Below, in pieces: positions 10,477-21,671 of a stretch of 64,000 bases of DNA; position 1 is the first letter of the stretch; each line of letters opens with the position of its first letter. Both the position numbers and the translations under genes were made by a program. Source of the DNA: Daphnia carinata (taxonomy: Eukaryota > Arthropoda > Branchiopoda > Diplostraca > Daphniidae); assembly GCF_022539665.2 (NCBI RefSeq), contig NC_081332.1, forward strand, positions 7,468,303 through 7,532,302. Reading direction: 5' to 3'. A model generated the notes under the pieces. The model was given only the letters and a program-made list of their open reading frames with translations. It searched no databases and was not told the origin of the DNA.

Positions 10477-10990
10477 TGGGTACGCGAAAAAGGTGTTGTT
10501 ATCCGTTGTGAATCTAACGCCGAGTCCGCGCTCTATCATTCTTACTTCGCATGGTTTCGATTCTTTCCAGGAGTCTTCCCATACGAGGGTCACTAGGTTG
10601 TGCTGGAGGGAGCCGCTTACTGCTCCAGGAGCATCTCCAAGTGGGGAACTGATGGTACAATTTGGACACTCCGATTGTAGCGTTACTTCTTCGAGACGGC
10701 AGTTAGTCATCTTTTCTGTGGTGGTCTGTAGCCAACTCGTCTCGAGTCTGTAGCCAACCGTTGTGGTCACTTCCCACATGCTGCATGTATGTCCAGCGAA
10801 CCGTTTGACTTCTGGAAGTGAGGAGTAGATAGCGTACGCCACCGGCGTTGGTGGTGCGGGGGCCGCTTCGTTATGTACACTCCTCCTCTTCCATTTTGAG
10901 GAACCCTAGATTCACCGCGTTGTCGCAGTTGCATACGGTGACGTTGAAAGCAGCCGCGGGGATAAGGGACGAAAAGGCAAGTAAAGTCAT
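10471..10990 (-). pseudogene. Truncated env-like glycoprotein remnant of Gypsy-1
   Basis: A reverse-strand ATG at 10990 starts a hydrophobic signal-peptide-like N-terminus (MTLLAFSSLIPAAA), then a Cys-rich segment with an N-glycosylation site. A TAA ends this frame near 10888. A second frame from about 10887 to the TAA at 10471 continues with more cysteines (HTCSMWEV, then CPNCTISS) and reads like the ectodomain of an insect retroelement envelope protein. The position between integrase and 3' LTR fits env. The total is only about 170 codons with no fusion peptide or transmembrane anchor, and the last stop falls inside the LTR promoter palindromes, so the C-terminal part was deleted. The exact glycoprotein family is not assigned. 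Confidence 0.45.
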
Positions 10991-11303
10991 CGCAAAAATC
11001 TAGGGGTACAAGACATGACAGGATTTGAGAACACAAAACATAAAAAGAATTGCTACACTACTTAATCAAAGGGATAATGAAATAATGGGGACCCAATTGG
11101 GATTTGTACGAAGGTACACATGAAATTGGGGATGCTACATTTACTACTCTAATGCTACCGTAATTTTAATCATTCAAAAAGGGGCGGGGGTCTAAGGATG
11201 TTTCGTGGTCGGAGGCCGGGGTGGCGTTCGGGTAAGGGGGTATGGCGGGGATGGGTAGGGTGGAAAGGTCGGGGTTTGTCGACACTGGCACTATCTCGTG
11301 GAC

Positions 11304-12626
11304 TCAGCTTTCTTCTCCGGCTCCTTCTATCGGCTGGGACCATCCGTGGAAGTCAATGAGGTCCGTTTCATCGAGGTCGATGTGTTCTTCGTTGGTTAGG
11401 GCTGGGAGTTCCAATTCGCCGGGGAGGTTAGCGACCGAGGTTTGTATGCGAGGGTCTGCGTGATCGACGGTCGATTCTTCCTTCCAGATCATGGACTCGT
11501 ACAGCGGTTTTATGCGGTTCACATGTACTCGCTGGGTTAGTTTACCTGGGCATTCTTGGATTTCCACAGTCTGGTTACCGTTAACCTTTATTACCCGGTA
11601 AGGCCCCGCGAATCGTGGGATAAGCTTCTTGCTGGTGCCGGCCATCGGGGTCCTAACGTCGATGAGGACCTTGTCCCCTACTTTGAAGTCATATTCCCCG
11701 GCACGCTTATCGTACTGGGCTCGCTGCTGCTCCCTGGCTTGGGTTAGATTGTTCCTAACTAGGAGGAAGGCTTCATGAAGACGTTGCATGGTTTGACTCT
11801 TGTAATCAGAGGGCGTGATGATGTTTGTTGTTGGGGCCAGTAGGGATTGGTCGATGGGTATCGTAGGATCGCGACCATGATTGAGAAAGTACGGTGTCTC
11901 TAAGGTAGAGGAGTGAACTGAGTTTCTATAAGCGAATGCCACAGGGCCTAACATTTCTTCCCACTTCGAGAATCCTTGGTCCATGTACTTCCGTAACATT
12001 TCTACGACCGTTTTGTTGAATCTCTCCGTGAGGCCATTAGTCTGGGGGTGGTAGGCGGTTTTTTTCAGATGCTTGATTTGTAATTTGTTACACAACGACG
12101 AGAATAGTTCGGAGGTGAAGTTTGACCCGCGGTCGGTGATAATCTCTCTTGGGGGGCCGTGATATAAAATGATTTTGTCCATCAGGGCTTTACTCGTCGT
12201 CCGGGCGGTCTGGTCTGGTAGAGGGATGACTTCCACCCATTTTGTGAAATAGTCGGTGATGACGAGGATGTGGTTGTTCCCTTGTATAGAGTGAAGCTGG
12301 ATGGGCCCTGGGAAATCCATTCCCAGTACTTCGAATGGTCTCGACGCAAGGTCTAGCGGGTTCAGAAAGGCTCGTAAACTGGATCGTCGTTGGAGGGTGC
12401 AGGATGCACAGGCCAGACAATACTCTTTGACGTCGGAAAGCATTGTCGGCCAGTAATACTTATCCCGCAGCCGTAGGACGGTTCTTTGGTAGACTAAGTG
12501 GCCGGAGATTGGGGAGTCGTGGTACTCTTGTAGCAGAGGTTTTCTCAAGCTTAAGGGGACTACCACTTGTTGTTGGGCGAAGGGTCGCCTCTTTTTGGAT
12601 GTTGGTTCGTTCCGGCGGAACAGCAC
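11304..12626 (-). pseudogene. Gypsy-1 integrase (C-terminal pol)
   Basis: An open frame of 440 codons. It opens with an H2C2-like zinc region (HDSPISGHL... then CLACASC), then the catalytic core: GMDFPGPIQ with the first Asp, ITDRGSNFTSELF with the second, and GLTERFNKTV with the Glu about 35 residues later. KVGDKVLIDVR and RFAGPYRVIKV near residues 320-350 form the GPY/F module that contacts chromatin or target DNA. It inserts element DNA into the genome. This domain is intact, but the upstream pol is broken by frameshifts (it overlaps the RNase H frame by 67 bp in a different frame), so it would not be made as part of pol. Confidence 0.85.
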
Positions 12627-13359
12627 GCCGCTGGAGATCGAGTATAGGTATCTTTCACCCAGATCTGAGTGTTGTTTTCTTCACTGAGGGCCCCGTCTTC
12701 TAGGTAGTTCTTGTTGTCGTTGCAGAGAGCGTCCTTTTGTTGCTCGATCAGCATGGCTTCGTCTGTTTTCGGGAAGGTTTGAACCGCGTTGACGGGGATC
12801 CGTGATAAGAAGTCAGCGTTCTCGTGTACTCTACCAGGGCGATACTTGATGGAGTACTTGAGGTTAGCCAACATTATGGCCCACCTTCCAAGCCGGCCGG
12901 TTTCATCTTTGAAAGTTTGTAACCATTGTAATGGTCGGTGGTCGCTGATGATGACAAAGGGCTCATCTTGAAGATAGTGGCGGAAGCATTTTATCCCAAA
13001 AATTACTGCCGCAGCTTCCTTTTCGATGGTTGAGTAGTTCACTTCGGTTTTGTTCAGGTGCCGACTTGCAAAAGCGATCGGCTGATCCTTCCCTTCATAT
13101 AATTGGGACAGGACGGCACCTATCCGTAGTCGCTGGCGTCGGTGTATATTAGGAACTCCTTCGTGAAATCTGGGTAAGCCAGGATTGGCTCCGACGTCAG
13201 ACTATTCTTGAGGAACTCGAAAGCCTTCTCTTCTTCGGTGCCCCACATTATCTTGTCTTGCGGTCTTGCTTTTGTCTGAGATAGTAGTGGATCGGCAATA
13301 GTGGAGAATCCTTCGATGAACCGGCGATAATAGGAGGCCAGCCCCAAAAAAGACTGCAA
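12560..13359 (-). pseudogene. Gypsy-1 RT thumb and RNase H, frameshifted
   Basis: Two frames together cover the end of RT and RNase H. 13359-13120 reads LGLASYYRRFIEGFS, then LIYTDASDYG, the first RNase H Asp. After a frame change near 13110, 13042-12560 reads YSTIEKEAAAVIFGIKCFR, IISDHRPLQWL and HENADFLSR, which are the remaining motifs of the gypsy RNase H that degrades RNA in the DNA hybrid. 13360-13510 contains an AT-rich insertion of about 50 bp that interrupts the junction between RT and this region. Confidence 0.8.
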
Positions 13360-13510
13360 CTCCTTGACGGTTTGGGGTCTACGGTAGGTAGCTAGTGCTT
13401 CTACTTTAGCTGGGTCTGGCGCTACCCTATAATTATTTTAACAAGAATTTTTCCTAGTTAGGTTTCATTTTTATTATTTGAGAATCTTCCGCTGAAATGA
13501 CGTGGCCCAA

Positions 13511-14131
13511 TTATTGCACTGACCTCGCCAAGAATTTGCACTTTGAAAGTTTTACCCTAATGTTGGCTTTCTCCAGTAGTGCGAAAACCTTGCCTAAGTT
13601 CTCGATGTGTTCTGCGTGGGTTTTCGAAAACACGATGATGTCGTTTAGATACACAAGGCAGGTCTTTCCGATTTCTTCCTGCAGGACCAAGTTCATGAGC
13701 CTCTGGAAGGTCCCGGGGGCGTTAATGAGGCCGAATGCAAGGCGGTTCCATTCATACAGGTTGTTCTCCACGATGAAGGCGGTCTTCTCTTTTGAAGCTT
13801 CCTCCATCTCTATCTGCCAGTAGCAGGGGGCTATATCCAGGGTGGAAAAGCATTTCTGGCCGTGTAACAGGTCTAGCACGTCGTCGATTCTTGGTAAGGG
13901 GAATGAGTCTTTCTTTGTAACCGAGTTCAACTTCCGGTAGTCTATACATAGACGGTCGTCTCCTGTCTTCTTTTTCACAAGTACAATTGGAGCGGCCCAA
14001 GGAGAGAGTGACGGTCGTATGATGCCATTCTCCAGTAATTCTTCGATGATCTTCTTCGACACTTTCTTTTGACGGGGTGATGCTCGGTAAGGCCTCTGGC
14101 GGATGGGTCCTTGTCCTTGCGTGTCGATCAC
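13511..14131 (-). pseudogene. Gypsy-1 reverse transcriptase with altered active site
   Basis: The frame carries the gypsy RT motifs in order: IIRPSLSPWAAPIVLVKKK, LCIDYRKLNSVTKKD, FPLPRIDDVLD, FSTLDIAPCYWQ, then FGLINAPGTFQRLM and YLNDIIVF. The last is the YxDD box, with the first catalytic Asp replaced by Asn, which should abolish polymerase activity. A TGA separates it from the protease frame upstream, and the frame ends at KFLARSVQ, one base out of register with the following LGHVIS motif. Confidence 0.85.
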
Positions 14132-14155
14132 ATGTTTTACTAACCCTGTGTTGCC

Positions 14156-14914
14156 TCAATCGCTGGTTTTGAATGCGAAGATGTGCTGGTTTGCCAACAG
14201 CAGGTTGCGCAGACTGTTCTTGACGTCTTCGGCGACATCTGGCAGGGCGGCTTCGAGAACGGCATGGTGAAAGATAGGGGCTTCGGTGGAGAAAGAAGCC
14301 ACGTAGGTACCTGGTTTGACAGTCAAGTGCCCTTGAGTGGTGTAGCGAGGCAGGTTGAGGGTGCAGTTGGTCTCGTTGATTAACACGATGCAAAACAGCC
14401 CATTTTTCAACGGTGGCGAGACGAAAGGATCCAATCGGAGTCCGGGGGGTAGACGGGAGTCTTTGACGAAGAAACAGGCATTGTCGAGAGATAGCTTGAA
14501 GTCACTATTCTCGCTCTCCACCACGCATGCAGATGATGGAGGTACTTTAATTCGATGGGCCGCCATCATAGTCGGCTGGTCTTCGGCCTGGAGTTTATCA
14601 GACTCCTTCACACGATAGACACGCCTCTCACGACCGTCGATCATGAACTTATGTTTATAAAGAGCGTCTAAACCTAGAACGCAATCTTCCATAATCCCTT
14701 GAACGACGATGAACTCTTGCTGGAAGGGTTCACGGGGCCTCTCGTCCTCGACGAGAAGGTTTAATACTACTTTTCCCTGGCAGATCAGGGGCCTGTTGTT
14801 TATGTAAAAGAGGTCGTCGGCTGCCGCCTTTAAATGTTCCAGATCGATTCCTTGCTTTAGGAGTTTGTTGAAGAGTGTGCTGCTGACGAGACTCTTTCCT
14901 GCTCCGCTATCCAC
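14156..14914 (-). pseudogene. Gypsy-1 aspartic protease region
   Basis: The frame opens in the protease with MDSGAGKSLVS (the DSG active-site loop) and continues with GIMEDCVLGLDALYKH, a typical flap/second-half motif of retropepsins. It would cut Gag-Pol into mature proteins. The rest leads toward RT and stops at a TGA (14158-14156) after FAFKTSD; the RT frame resumes in the same register, so one nonsense change separates protease from RT. Confidence 0.75.
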
Positions 14915-15004
14915 TAGTTTCCTCGGAATAAGCAGTCTCCTAAGTATAGATTAAGTCTGGGGGTGGCTGGGGTGTCGGATACGGCCTTGACGAATTGTTG
15001 GGGC

Positions 15005-16390
15005 TTAGGGTATCCAACGAGGCGCCCAACATGATGATCGGTGGCGTCTAGTTTTCCGCCCGCGATCGCAGAATACCCGGTCAAGCTGAGGGCGATTCTG
15101 ACGTATGCGATGGTGGTGGAGGATTTTTGATCGTGTGGCAAAAACTGTGGCGATGCCCAACTTCGTTGCATCGGCTGCATTTATCGTTTCGCTGTTGATA
15201 TTTGGCGAAGCAGTTTTCCGTGTTATGATCTCAGTACGTGTTGGGATGCTAGGTGACGCATACGCAGCCTGATTGCGCACCCTTGCCTGGCCTTCTTCGA
15301 CAGCCATCGCTGCCAACTCGGCTTTGTCAATTAGTGTTTCGAAGGAGTGAAACTCCTTGTGTTTTAGCCGTGGTTGAAGGTCATATTGGACGCCTGCGAT
15401 GAATCTGTCCATCATCATTTGTTCCCGTGATGCTGCAGTGGCAGCGTCTAGGGCACCTTCCATAGGACAGGCTTTGTAAAACGCCTTCCGTATACGGTTA
15501 GCGTAACGTCGCATATTTTCTTCGGGTTCTCGTCTCATGTTGTGAAATCCTACGCTCCTTTGCGACCTTGTCTCGGTCGAGAGGAAGAGTTTGAGAAGCC
15601 TTTCTTTGACTGCTGCGTAATCCTGAGAGCGAATGGGGTTGTCCAGTTTGAAATTGTCAAATTCTTCGGCGGCTTCTCCGTAGAGTTTGGACCGCATGAG
15701 GCGGAGTTTCCTCGCCTCTTCAAAATTGCCCAAGTCGAGGGTGGCCTCGAGGTGAGCCACCCAATCGTCGAAACGACCGGATCTTTGTCTGTCGCAAAAG
15801 ATGGCTACCGAGCTGAACGCCTGCATGGCCTGCTCTTGCTAGGCTAACCTAATCTTGTCTTCGATGGTTATGCTGGGCGTGATTGACGATTGGGGTGGCT
15901 CTGGTTCGGTACGTACGTCGAGGGTTCTTGAACACCTCTCCAGTGCGGGTGGGATGGCCCGTCCGTCGCCTATTGGGCGTTCAGTGGAGTTGACGTTACG
16001 ATACCCTAGGGAAGGTACGTTCGTGGGGGTAGTGCGTCCTTCAGTAGGGGTTTCTTCTCCGACGCGGTCTTCGGGGATGTCAGGCTGTTGGGTGGGCGCG
16101 GACGGCTGTGGGTGTGGAGTCTTGGGTCGGGCTCCTAGGCGTTCCCACACGGCTTCGTTGGCGTGCTCCTGTATTTCTTGCAAAGTGAAGTAGTCTGTCT
16201 CTGGGTGCGTATCAGTCCTGCAGCTTGTGACGAAATCCTTTAGTTGGTCTTCAATGTATTGTTGGTCTGTAGCGGGCTGATTTTGTCCTGTTCCTCTCCT
16301 AAAGGGGGGGGGGGGTGTTTTGGCGGAAGGACTTTCCCAGCGTTTAAAGAGCGGAATCCTTTTCTCGAAGTTCGACACTCCTTTTGACAT
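15005..16390 (-). pseudogene. Gypsy-1 gag, one in-frame stop and a frameshift before the zinc knuckle
   Basis: Gag starts at the ATG at 16390 (MSKGVSNFEKR) and has a proline-rich N-terminal region. A single TAG at 15841-15839 interrupts the frame, which continues in register as FDDWVAHLEATLDLGNFEEA, a capsid-type Retrotrans_gag domain through RFIAGVQYDLQPRL. The nucleocapsid zinc knuckle CSRCNEVGHRHSFC (CX2CX4HX4C) lies near 15190-15150 but in another frame, so a frameshift occurred just before it. Gag would assemble cytoplasmic particles and bind the RNA. Confidence 0.8.
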
Positions 16391-16640
16391 ATCTTCGGAT
16401 GTTGTAGAGGAGGGATTCGGGCAGTAGAGGGTCCTCCTGAGGTTGGCGGTTTTCCTTACCGGGTCGGCGTGAGTCAGCGTGAATCGGCGTGAATCCTTTT
16501 CCGTTCGCTAGCTCCGAGTGAGGCTTCGGGAGTCTGCGGGAGCCGGGAGTCGGCTTGAGTCTCGGCCGTCAGTGTGAGGTCTTCGTGACGTGTTGTGGGT
16601 GCGCGGGTGATGGGGACATAGGTAGGGGTAGGGTTTTTTA
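16391..16640 (-). other. Gypsy-1 leader
   Basis: This GC-rich reverse-strand sequence upstream of the gag ATG holds a direct repeat around 16467-16492 (GTCGGCGTGA-type units). No primer site or LTR could be recognised at its outer end. Confidence 0.35.
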
Positions 16641-17507
16641 CAAATTAAGCGACCCAAAAAAGGAAAAACAAAAAAATTCAAAAGAAGCTTCTACTTTTTC
16701 GTTTTCTCAGTTAGGCTGAGTTCGGGGCTGAACGGCAAAAACGAAGAAGAATTTTTTGGTTAATTTGTAGTTTTTCTTTTTCCCACTATAAGTTTTACAG
16801 ATTTCGATAGACCTTGTTAACATCTAACCATTCCTATAAGATTTACTATATTTTAACCTAAAACAAGGTAGCAATGAATTTTTAAGAGTTTTGCTGAAAT
16901 TTGGATGAAGGGGAAACGTAAGTATCTGGCTACCAATGACGTCATTAAGAAGCTTTTTAAAAACATCTTTCTAAGCATTTTCCGTGAATTACATAGGTTC
17001 TTTTCAAGTTTTCTTTGGTCGTTGAACTGTTAAGTCATTGTCTTCTACGAAGATGCCTTCAAACATATATGAACATACACTGACTTCCTTCCTTTTAATA
17101 CCAAATGTTTAACTCACCTAAAGACCAAAACACCATTAAAATGATAAACTTTGTAACTCATGTATTCCAGCAGTAGTTTCTATATACTACTTAAAACATG
17201 AAAGGGAAGCAACAGCGTCTTCCTCTGTGTCTGGAATATTTGAATTTTTATATTTTCCTGAAATCAAATGATGAAGAAACAAATTTAAAAAATACCACAA
17301 ACATGCAACCGAAACACATGTATGACCATATACAATAAATATTAAAATCTTCTACTTAAGTAGCTTGCAGCTGTCACCTAAATGTAGAAACGTCACAAAA
17401 ACATCACTAAAATGTCATTCAAGCAGACGAATTTCAGATGTTCTACAGACAATTTCGTCCAAGAAGAATAAGGGCTTCGGTTAGAAGAGGTTTCGAAAAA
17501 CCTGTGG

Positions 17508-17556
17508 CCTAAGCCAACTGTCTGGCTCAATGCAAGAGCCAAACAGTTGGCCTAGG
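17508..17556. other. 21-bp stem, 7-nt loop inverted repeat
   Basis: The left arm CCTAAGCCAACTGTCTGGCTC pairs with the right arm GAGCCAAACAGTTGGCCTAGG around the loop AATGCAA with two mismatches. It is too short for a canonical pre-miRNA on its own and could be a MITE core or a small structured transcript. Confidence 0.6.
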
Positions 17557-18393
17557 TGACGGAGACCAAGTTGAAATTGCCAAATACAGCCCTTGAAATT
17601 TCCTATTTTGATAAATATCGTCTGCTGGTTGGCTTGTATATACCGTCTGCATAACATTTTTTTATTTTTTTACAACGTTGTCAACTTTACGTTGCTTGAA
17701 CTAATGAATTAGTAAAATTCAATTATTTTCATTAATAACAATAGGGTATATGTTTTAACATGCAATAAATGCTACTATAAAAAATTGATTTTCATATTGG
17801 CAACCGTTTCCTATTTTAGTGACTTATTATGAAGCTAGTTTGGAAAAATGACGAAAAATCATTAAATAATATTTAGTTGCTCCAAGAATTTCTAAAATAC
17901 CTCAAAAAATGTAGAATAAAGATACTTATATTCTAGCAAAAATTCCATGGATATGTGTGTAATATATGTGTCCCCGATTCTGAGATATCTTCATTTTAGT
18001 TTCATTATAAAAACGGGAGCTTCCTTATGGGAAAAAGCACGTTTCAATCGTCCAGACGTCCTGTTTCAATTTCCCAGAAGGATTGGCAATTGTAACATCT
18101 CGAGATACCTCCAGTTTTTTACGTATTATAGATGTTCACCTGTGCCGAACCCCCCCCCCACCCCCCCCAAAAAAAAAATTATTGTTATGTATCTGAGATA
18201 ACTGGATACAAATATATACATTTTTTTAGCTTAGTTGAACGATTTTTGTAATCGTAGGGAACAGAAACTAGTTTTTTTTTCCAACAACGCTGTACCTCTC
18301 CTACGGTATGTTAAAACCCATATAAAAAAGACAGGCCCCAATCCACGTTTCAAGCCAGATTTTTATAAGGCTTACTCGGGCTTACTTCTTGCG

Positions 18394-18480
18394 ATTGATC
18401 TGCACCATGCCGAGACTGGATGCACTACAATGCAAAACAGTATACTTTACCAGTCCGGTATCCGTTTGGTGCAGATCAAT
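18394..18480. other. 87-nt imperfect hairpin (pre-miRNA-sized)
   Basis: The terminal arms ATTGATCTGCACCA / TGGTGCAGATCAAT pair perfectly over 14 bp. An inner stem (CCGAGACTGG with CCAGTCCGG) continues with a bulge, leaving a ~25-nt loop. Length and shape resemble a microRNA precursor; expression is unknown. Confidence 0.45.
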
Positions 18481-19062
18481 TGAAAACGGTACGGCAATCA
18501 GATCTATGACTACTATTTATTTAAAAATTTCTGCGGTATGGCAATGCTTATTACATGACTCCTTTTATCCTTATGAAAACAATTTTTCATGTTTCTCCAA
18601 AGAAAAGCTTGGATTGTTGTTGTGCTTTTTCTGTTTTTGCCTCCCAAAGTGAAGAATTATAATGTGTTTCACAAGACTTGAACAACAGTCAAATTTGTGG
18701 GTAGAAATCAAGGATGAAATTGGGTAATCGGGGTGAAAGTGGTGTAACCAGGTATTGAAATCGGATATTGGAACCGGTTTAGTTCTCCTTACCCCTGATT
18801 TTTCAGGCTGGTCGCGAGGCAATATGTACTAAGTAGTACATAATCGCGCCTACAGTTTTCTTTATGAGCAAAGTGTTTGGAGTCGCCACTAGGGGTTTGA
18901 TTTAGTTTAGTTTAGTGGTTAAGCCGTTAAAGTTAAACCGGTTAAACAACTATGCGTGTGGCGCATGTCAATTGTTTGTTGTTGGTACTGTTGTCTGCTT
19001 CCTTCTTTCCCGGCGGAAATTTAAAAAAAAAACCTTAAATGTAAACCAAATAAATATTGGAA

Positions 19063-19856
19063 ATGAATGAACTAAATAGTGATAGTGATAACCGGAATGA
19101 AGAACAGCCAGCCCGTAAACGTGTTAGAAAGAGGGGGAAGCTCGGTGAAAGTGGAAAATCGTTTAGAAGACGGGACTGTCACACTTCTGACTATAATGCT
19201 AACCAAAAACGTTTGGAACATATGGAATTTCTGGTCTTAGCATACCCTTAGAATTTCTTTTGTTTCTATATTTATGTAACTATTGTTTTCTTCTAATTAG
19301 GCATCACAAATTTCTAGGGATGTTGATGCTGAAATCTTACTGTTCACTTACTTTCCGAACAAAAAAATTGGAACATGTGGATTCAAACAATTTGGCAAGA
19401 AAACTCATGACATGCACAATACGTCTAAACCACTGAAAGATTTCAACCAATATTGGATGATGGTGACTGCCAGGCTTGAGTGTAACTATGTATGTTGTTG
19501 TGTGGAATGTTCCGTTCAGTAATGTTAACTTTTTATCAGGCCTTCGCAATGTAAAAACTGTTCCACCAAATGTGTTTGACATTCAGTATGGAGGCACAGC
19601 TGATGATATTGGTTGCTATCTTCAAGAACAAGGTAGGTCTTAATATTAAGTGAAATAACAATTTTTGTATTATTATCAACAAAGTGACAATATTAAGTTT
19701 TTGTTACTATATAGTTTCTTTCTTACAGCTTTTGGTGCAAATGGTATTAATGAGGAATCAGCAACTGATATGGTAGAGAATCTTGAAGAAGAAAATCAGT
19801 TATTATTGTGTGTAACGCCATCAGCAGAAGCCGAAACAAATCAGCAAACGAATTGA
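19063..19856 (+). CDS. Predicted four-exon gene of unknown function
   Basis: A consistent model joins exons 19063-19233, 19301-19481, 19540-19632 and 19729-19856, giving 190 aa. The introns of 67, 58 and 96 nt have GT..AG ends (acceptors TTCTAATTAG, TTTTATCAG, TTCTTACAG) and the phases add up to a stop at 19854-19856. The first donor is GTCTTA, the least usual of the set. The protein starts MNELNSDSDNRNEEQ with a basic cluster ARKRVRKRGK that could be a nuclear localisation signal; the middle has no domain I recognise and the end is acidic. The ATG at 19063 was chosen because it is the first in frame. A second set of exons follows at 20245-20602, but I could not join it in phase, so the stop may be a damaged or alternative end. 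Confidence 0.4.
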
Positions 19857-20244
19857 CGCACATTGTGGTTCGCCAGACAACACCGCCGACTACCTCCACG
19901 GTTCTTGAAACTGAAAGACGTCGAACTGCCAAAGCCAAACGTCTTCGTCAATCTAGAACTGTGATGACAAAGGAATCCTCAGGTCTTCCGCTGCATACCA
20001 CTGCACTCACAAGGTAACAAATTTGGATTGTTAATTTGAAATGGTTTGTTTTACGGATCGTGGGTGTTTTTTACCTATGGAAAATCGCCACAAATACATG
20101 GCGCTGCCACCGAAATCCAAGTAACTGCCGATATAGATTCCGCTACCACTGGAGGCAGGCCTTCCAATCTGCAATTTTGGGTAATTATGTCGCCATAAAA
20201 TAGTACCTCGCAGCATAACAATCACATTGACACTTTATTTGTAG

Positions 20245-20602
20245 CTGAAGTTGATGAATGGTTCGGAGCATCCAGCGAATCTATCATTGACTCTGTTGCT
20301 GAAACTGGTTCAACAACTTCTAGCAGAGTTTTAGCCAGTCATGATGTCACTGCAATGTCAGATATTAATACAGAACAACAGGCAAATTCAGCCATTCAGC
20401 CACCATCACCGCCTACAGCATATCTTGCCATGACGACTGTACAAAAAACTATGGTTACCAGTACAACTCTATCGAACCGGTATAATATTTAAAAATTTTT
20501 ACTTAAACAACTAAAGCCAACAAACATATATATATATTATTTTTCCCTGTAAACAGGAAACCGCCTGAATGGAAAAAAAGCCTCTTCAAGCACAGCAGTT
20601 AA
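20245..20602 (+). CDS. Two further candidate exons, Ser/Thr-rich C-terminal coding
   Basis: Exon 20245-20479 follows a TTATTTGTAG acceptor and reads EVDEWFGASSESIIDSVAE, then a Ser/Thr/Gln-rich stretch. Its donor GTATAA joins in phase to 20557-20602 (acceptor CCCTGTAAACAG), ending KPPEWKKSLFKHSS and a TAA. An open stretch with a good donor at 19857-20014 (RRRTAKAKRLRQSRT) may be another exon of the same gene. The join from the upstream four exons is unresolved, so this could be a gene broken by an indel or a separate transcript end. Confidence 0.35.
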
Positions 20603-21357
20603 CCACTTCGCTTGCTGATTTCAACAAAGTAAATCTTCTCGAAAATGTTCTTAAGCTGAAAAAAGTCTTTTATCCCCGCCGATGCTCTGCCAATCCGGAT
20701 AGTCAGCCGTAAACCACTATAACAAACCAAACAGCTCTGCCTGAACACCATTTTCATTCGAAAATGTTATGTAATCTGATACTAAGAAAATTTTTGCTGC
20801 TAACTAAGTCAGACTGTTTTTTTTAAATTAAGCTTGATCGATTTTTTATCGTGTACGTTACTCTGTTTGTGTAACATAACCCAGTTAATTTTTGTATATC
20901 TAAGACGGACGTTGAGATTCTCTTGAAACAAAGAAATGCGAATGTTTACTTGCTTTTTGTGAAGAGCAAAAAAAATAAATACGTTTTTCATACATGTTTT
21001 GAAATTAATACTTTTTACACTCAGCCAATAAAGCCATGACAGCTAAAGGTTTAGTCTTCGATGTTAAAGACTACAATGACGATGAAGACCACATAAATGA
21101 TAACGAATATATTTGCTACACCAAGTTTACTATTTAAAAAAATAAAACGGAAAAAAATTTGAACTTGGCGCGGAAAGAAAATGGCCGCCATCATGATATG
21201 TCAAAAACTAGTATTTTCCAACGTAATGTTCGGGGTTAAATAAAGCGATTTAAAAGAGTTCGTATGTAACAACGGGTTCCTGGCTTCACCAGAAACACAA
21301 ATATCACAATTCTTACGTGTTTTGACGAAGAATAAGCACCAAACGATCGGTGTAAAG
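20603..21357. other. No gene seen
   Basis: AT-rich sequence between the unknown gene and the Gypsy-2 LTR. An AATAAA near 21023 could serve the upstream gene. Confidence 0.3.
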
Positions 21358-21671
21358 TGTTACGGATGTAGCCGGCGTTGTACCCAGAAGCCTGACAACG
21401 AGCACGGATAGACGCTGAGGCGGAAATATAGATGGATAATTCCAAAAGTCAGGCAAGACGAAGTGTATTAGTCAGGGGAAACAAATTGATACACTTTCAC
21501 ACAAGTTGGCGAAGGGAAGCCAGCGCTTAACGCAAAGCTCCTTCTTTCAACCACACAGTAGACGGCGAGATCACAGACTGCCCCGCGTAACTGCGAGCAG
21601 ACGACCCGTCGCCTACATTCCGGTTGGCCATCTATTGAGGGGAAATGGAATCGGGACACGAGATGGGGGTA

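Larger units (their letters stand above)
9945..10480 (-). repeat. 3' LTR of Gypsy-1
   Basis: The left end TGCAATAATCAA and the neighbouring GTCACGTCTGACGCAACTGG recur at 33974-34010, and the segment TTTGGCTTG with a flanking TATA box recurs at 34479-34500, so two copies of one LTR family are present. The right boundary is approximate. On the reverse strand the order is palindromic repeats, TATA, a long R/U5 with a minisatellite, a splice-donor-like GTAAGT, and the end. Confidence 0.6.
9945..16640 (-). mobile_element. Gypsy-1: decayed Ty3/gypsy element lacking its 5' LTR
   Basis: Reading right to left the order is leader (16640-16391), gag (16390-15005), protease, RT, RNase H, integrase, env-like remnant (10990-10471) and 3' LTR (10480-9945). 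This is the standard order of an env-bearing gypsy element. The LTR is related to the solo LTR at 33974-34560. No matching LTR lies to the right of 16640, so the 5' end was lost. In-frame stops, frameshifts and an active-site change in RT show it is not autonomous. Confidence 0.8.
16641..19062. other. AT-rich non-coding stretch with two hairpins
   Basis: No coding frame with a recognisable domain was found. It contains the two strong inverted repeats listed separately (17508-17556 and 18394-18480), a C8/C8/A10 run at 18150-18178, and a TTTAG-repeat at 18899-18915. Confidence 0.4.
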
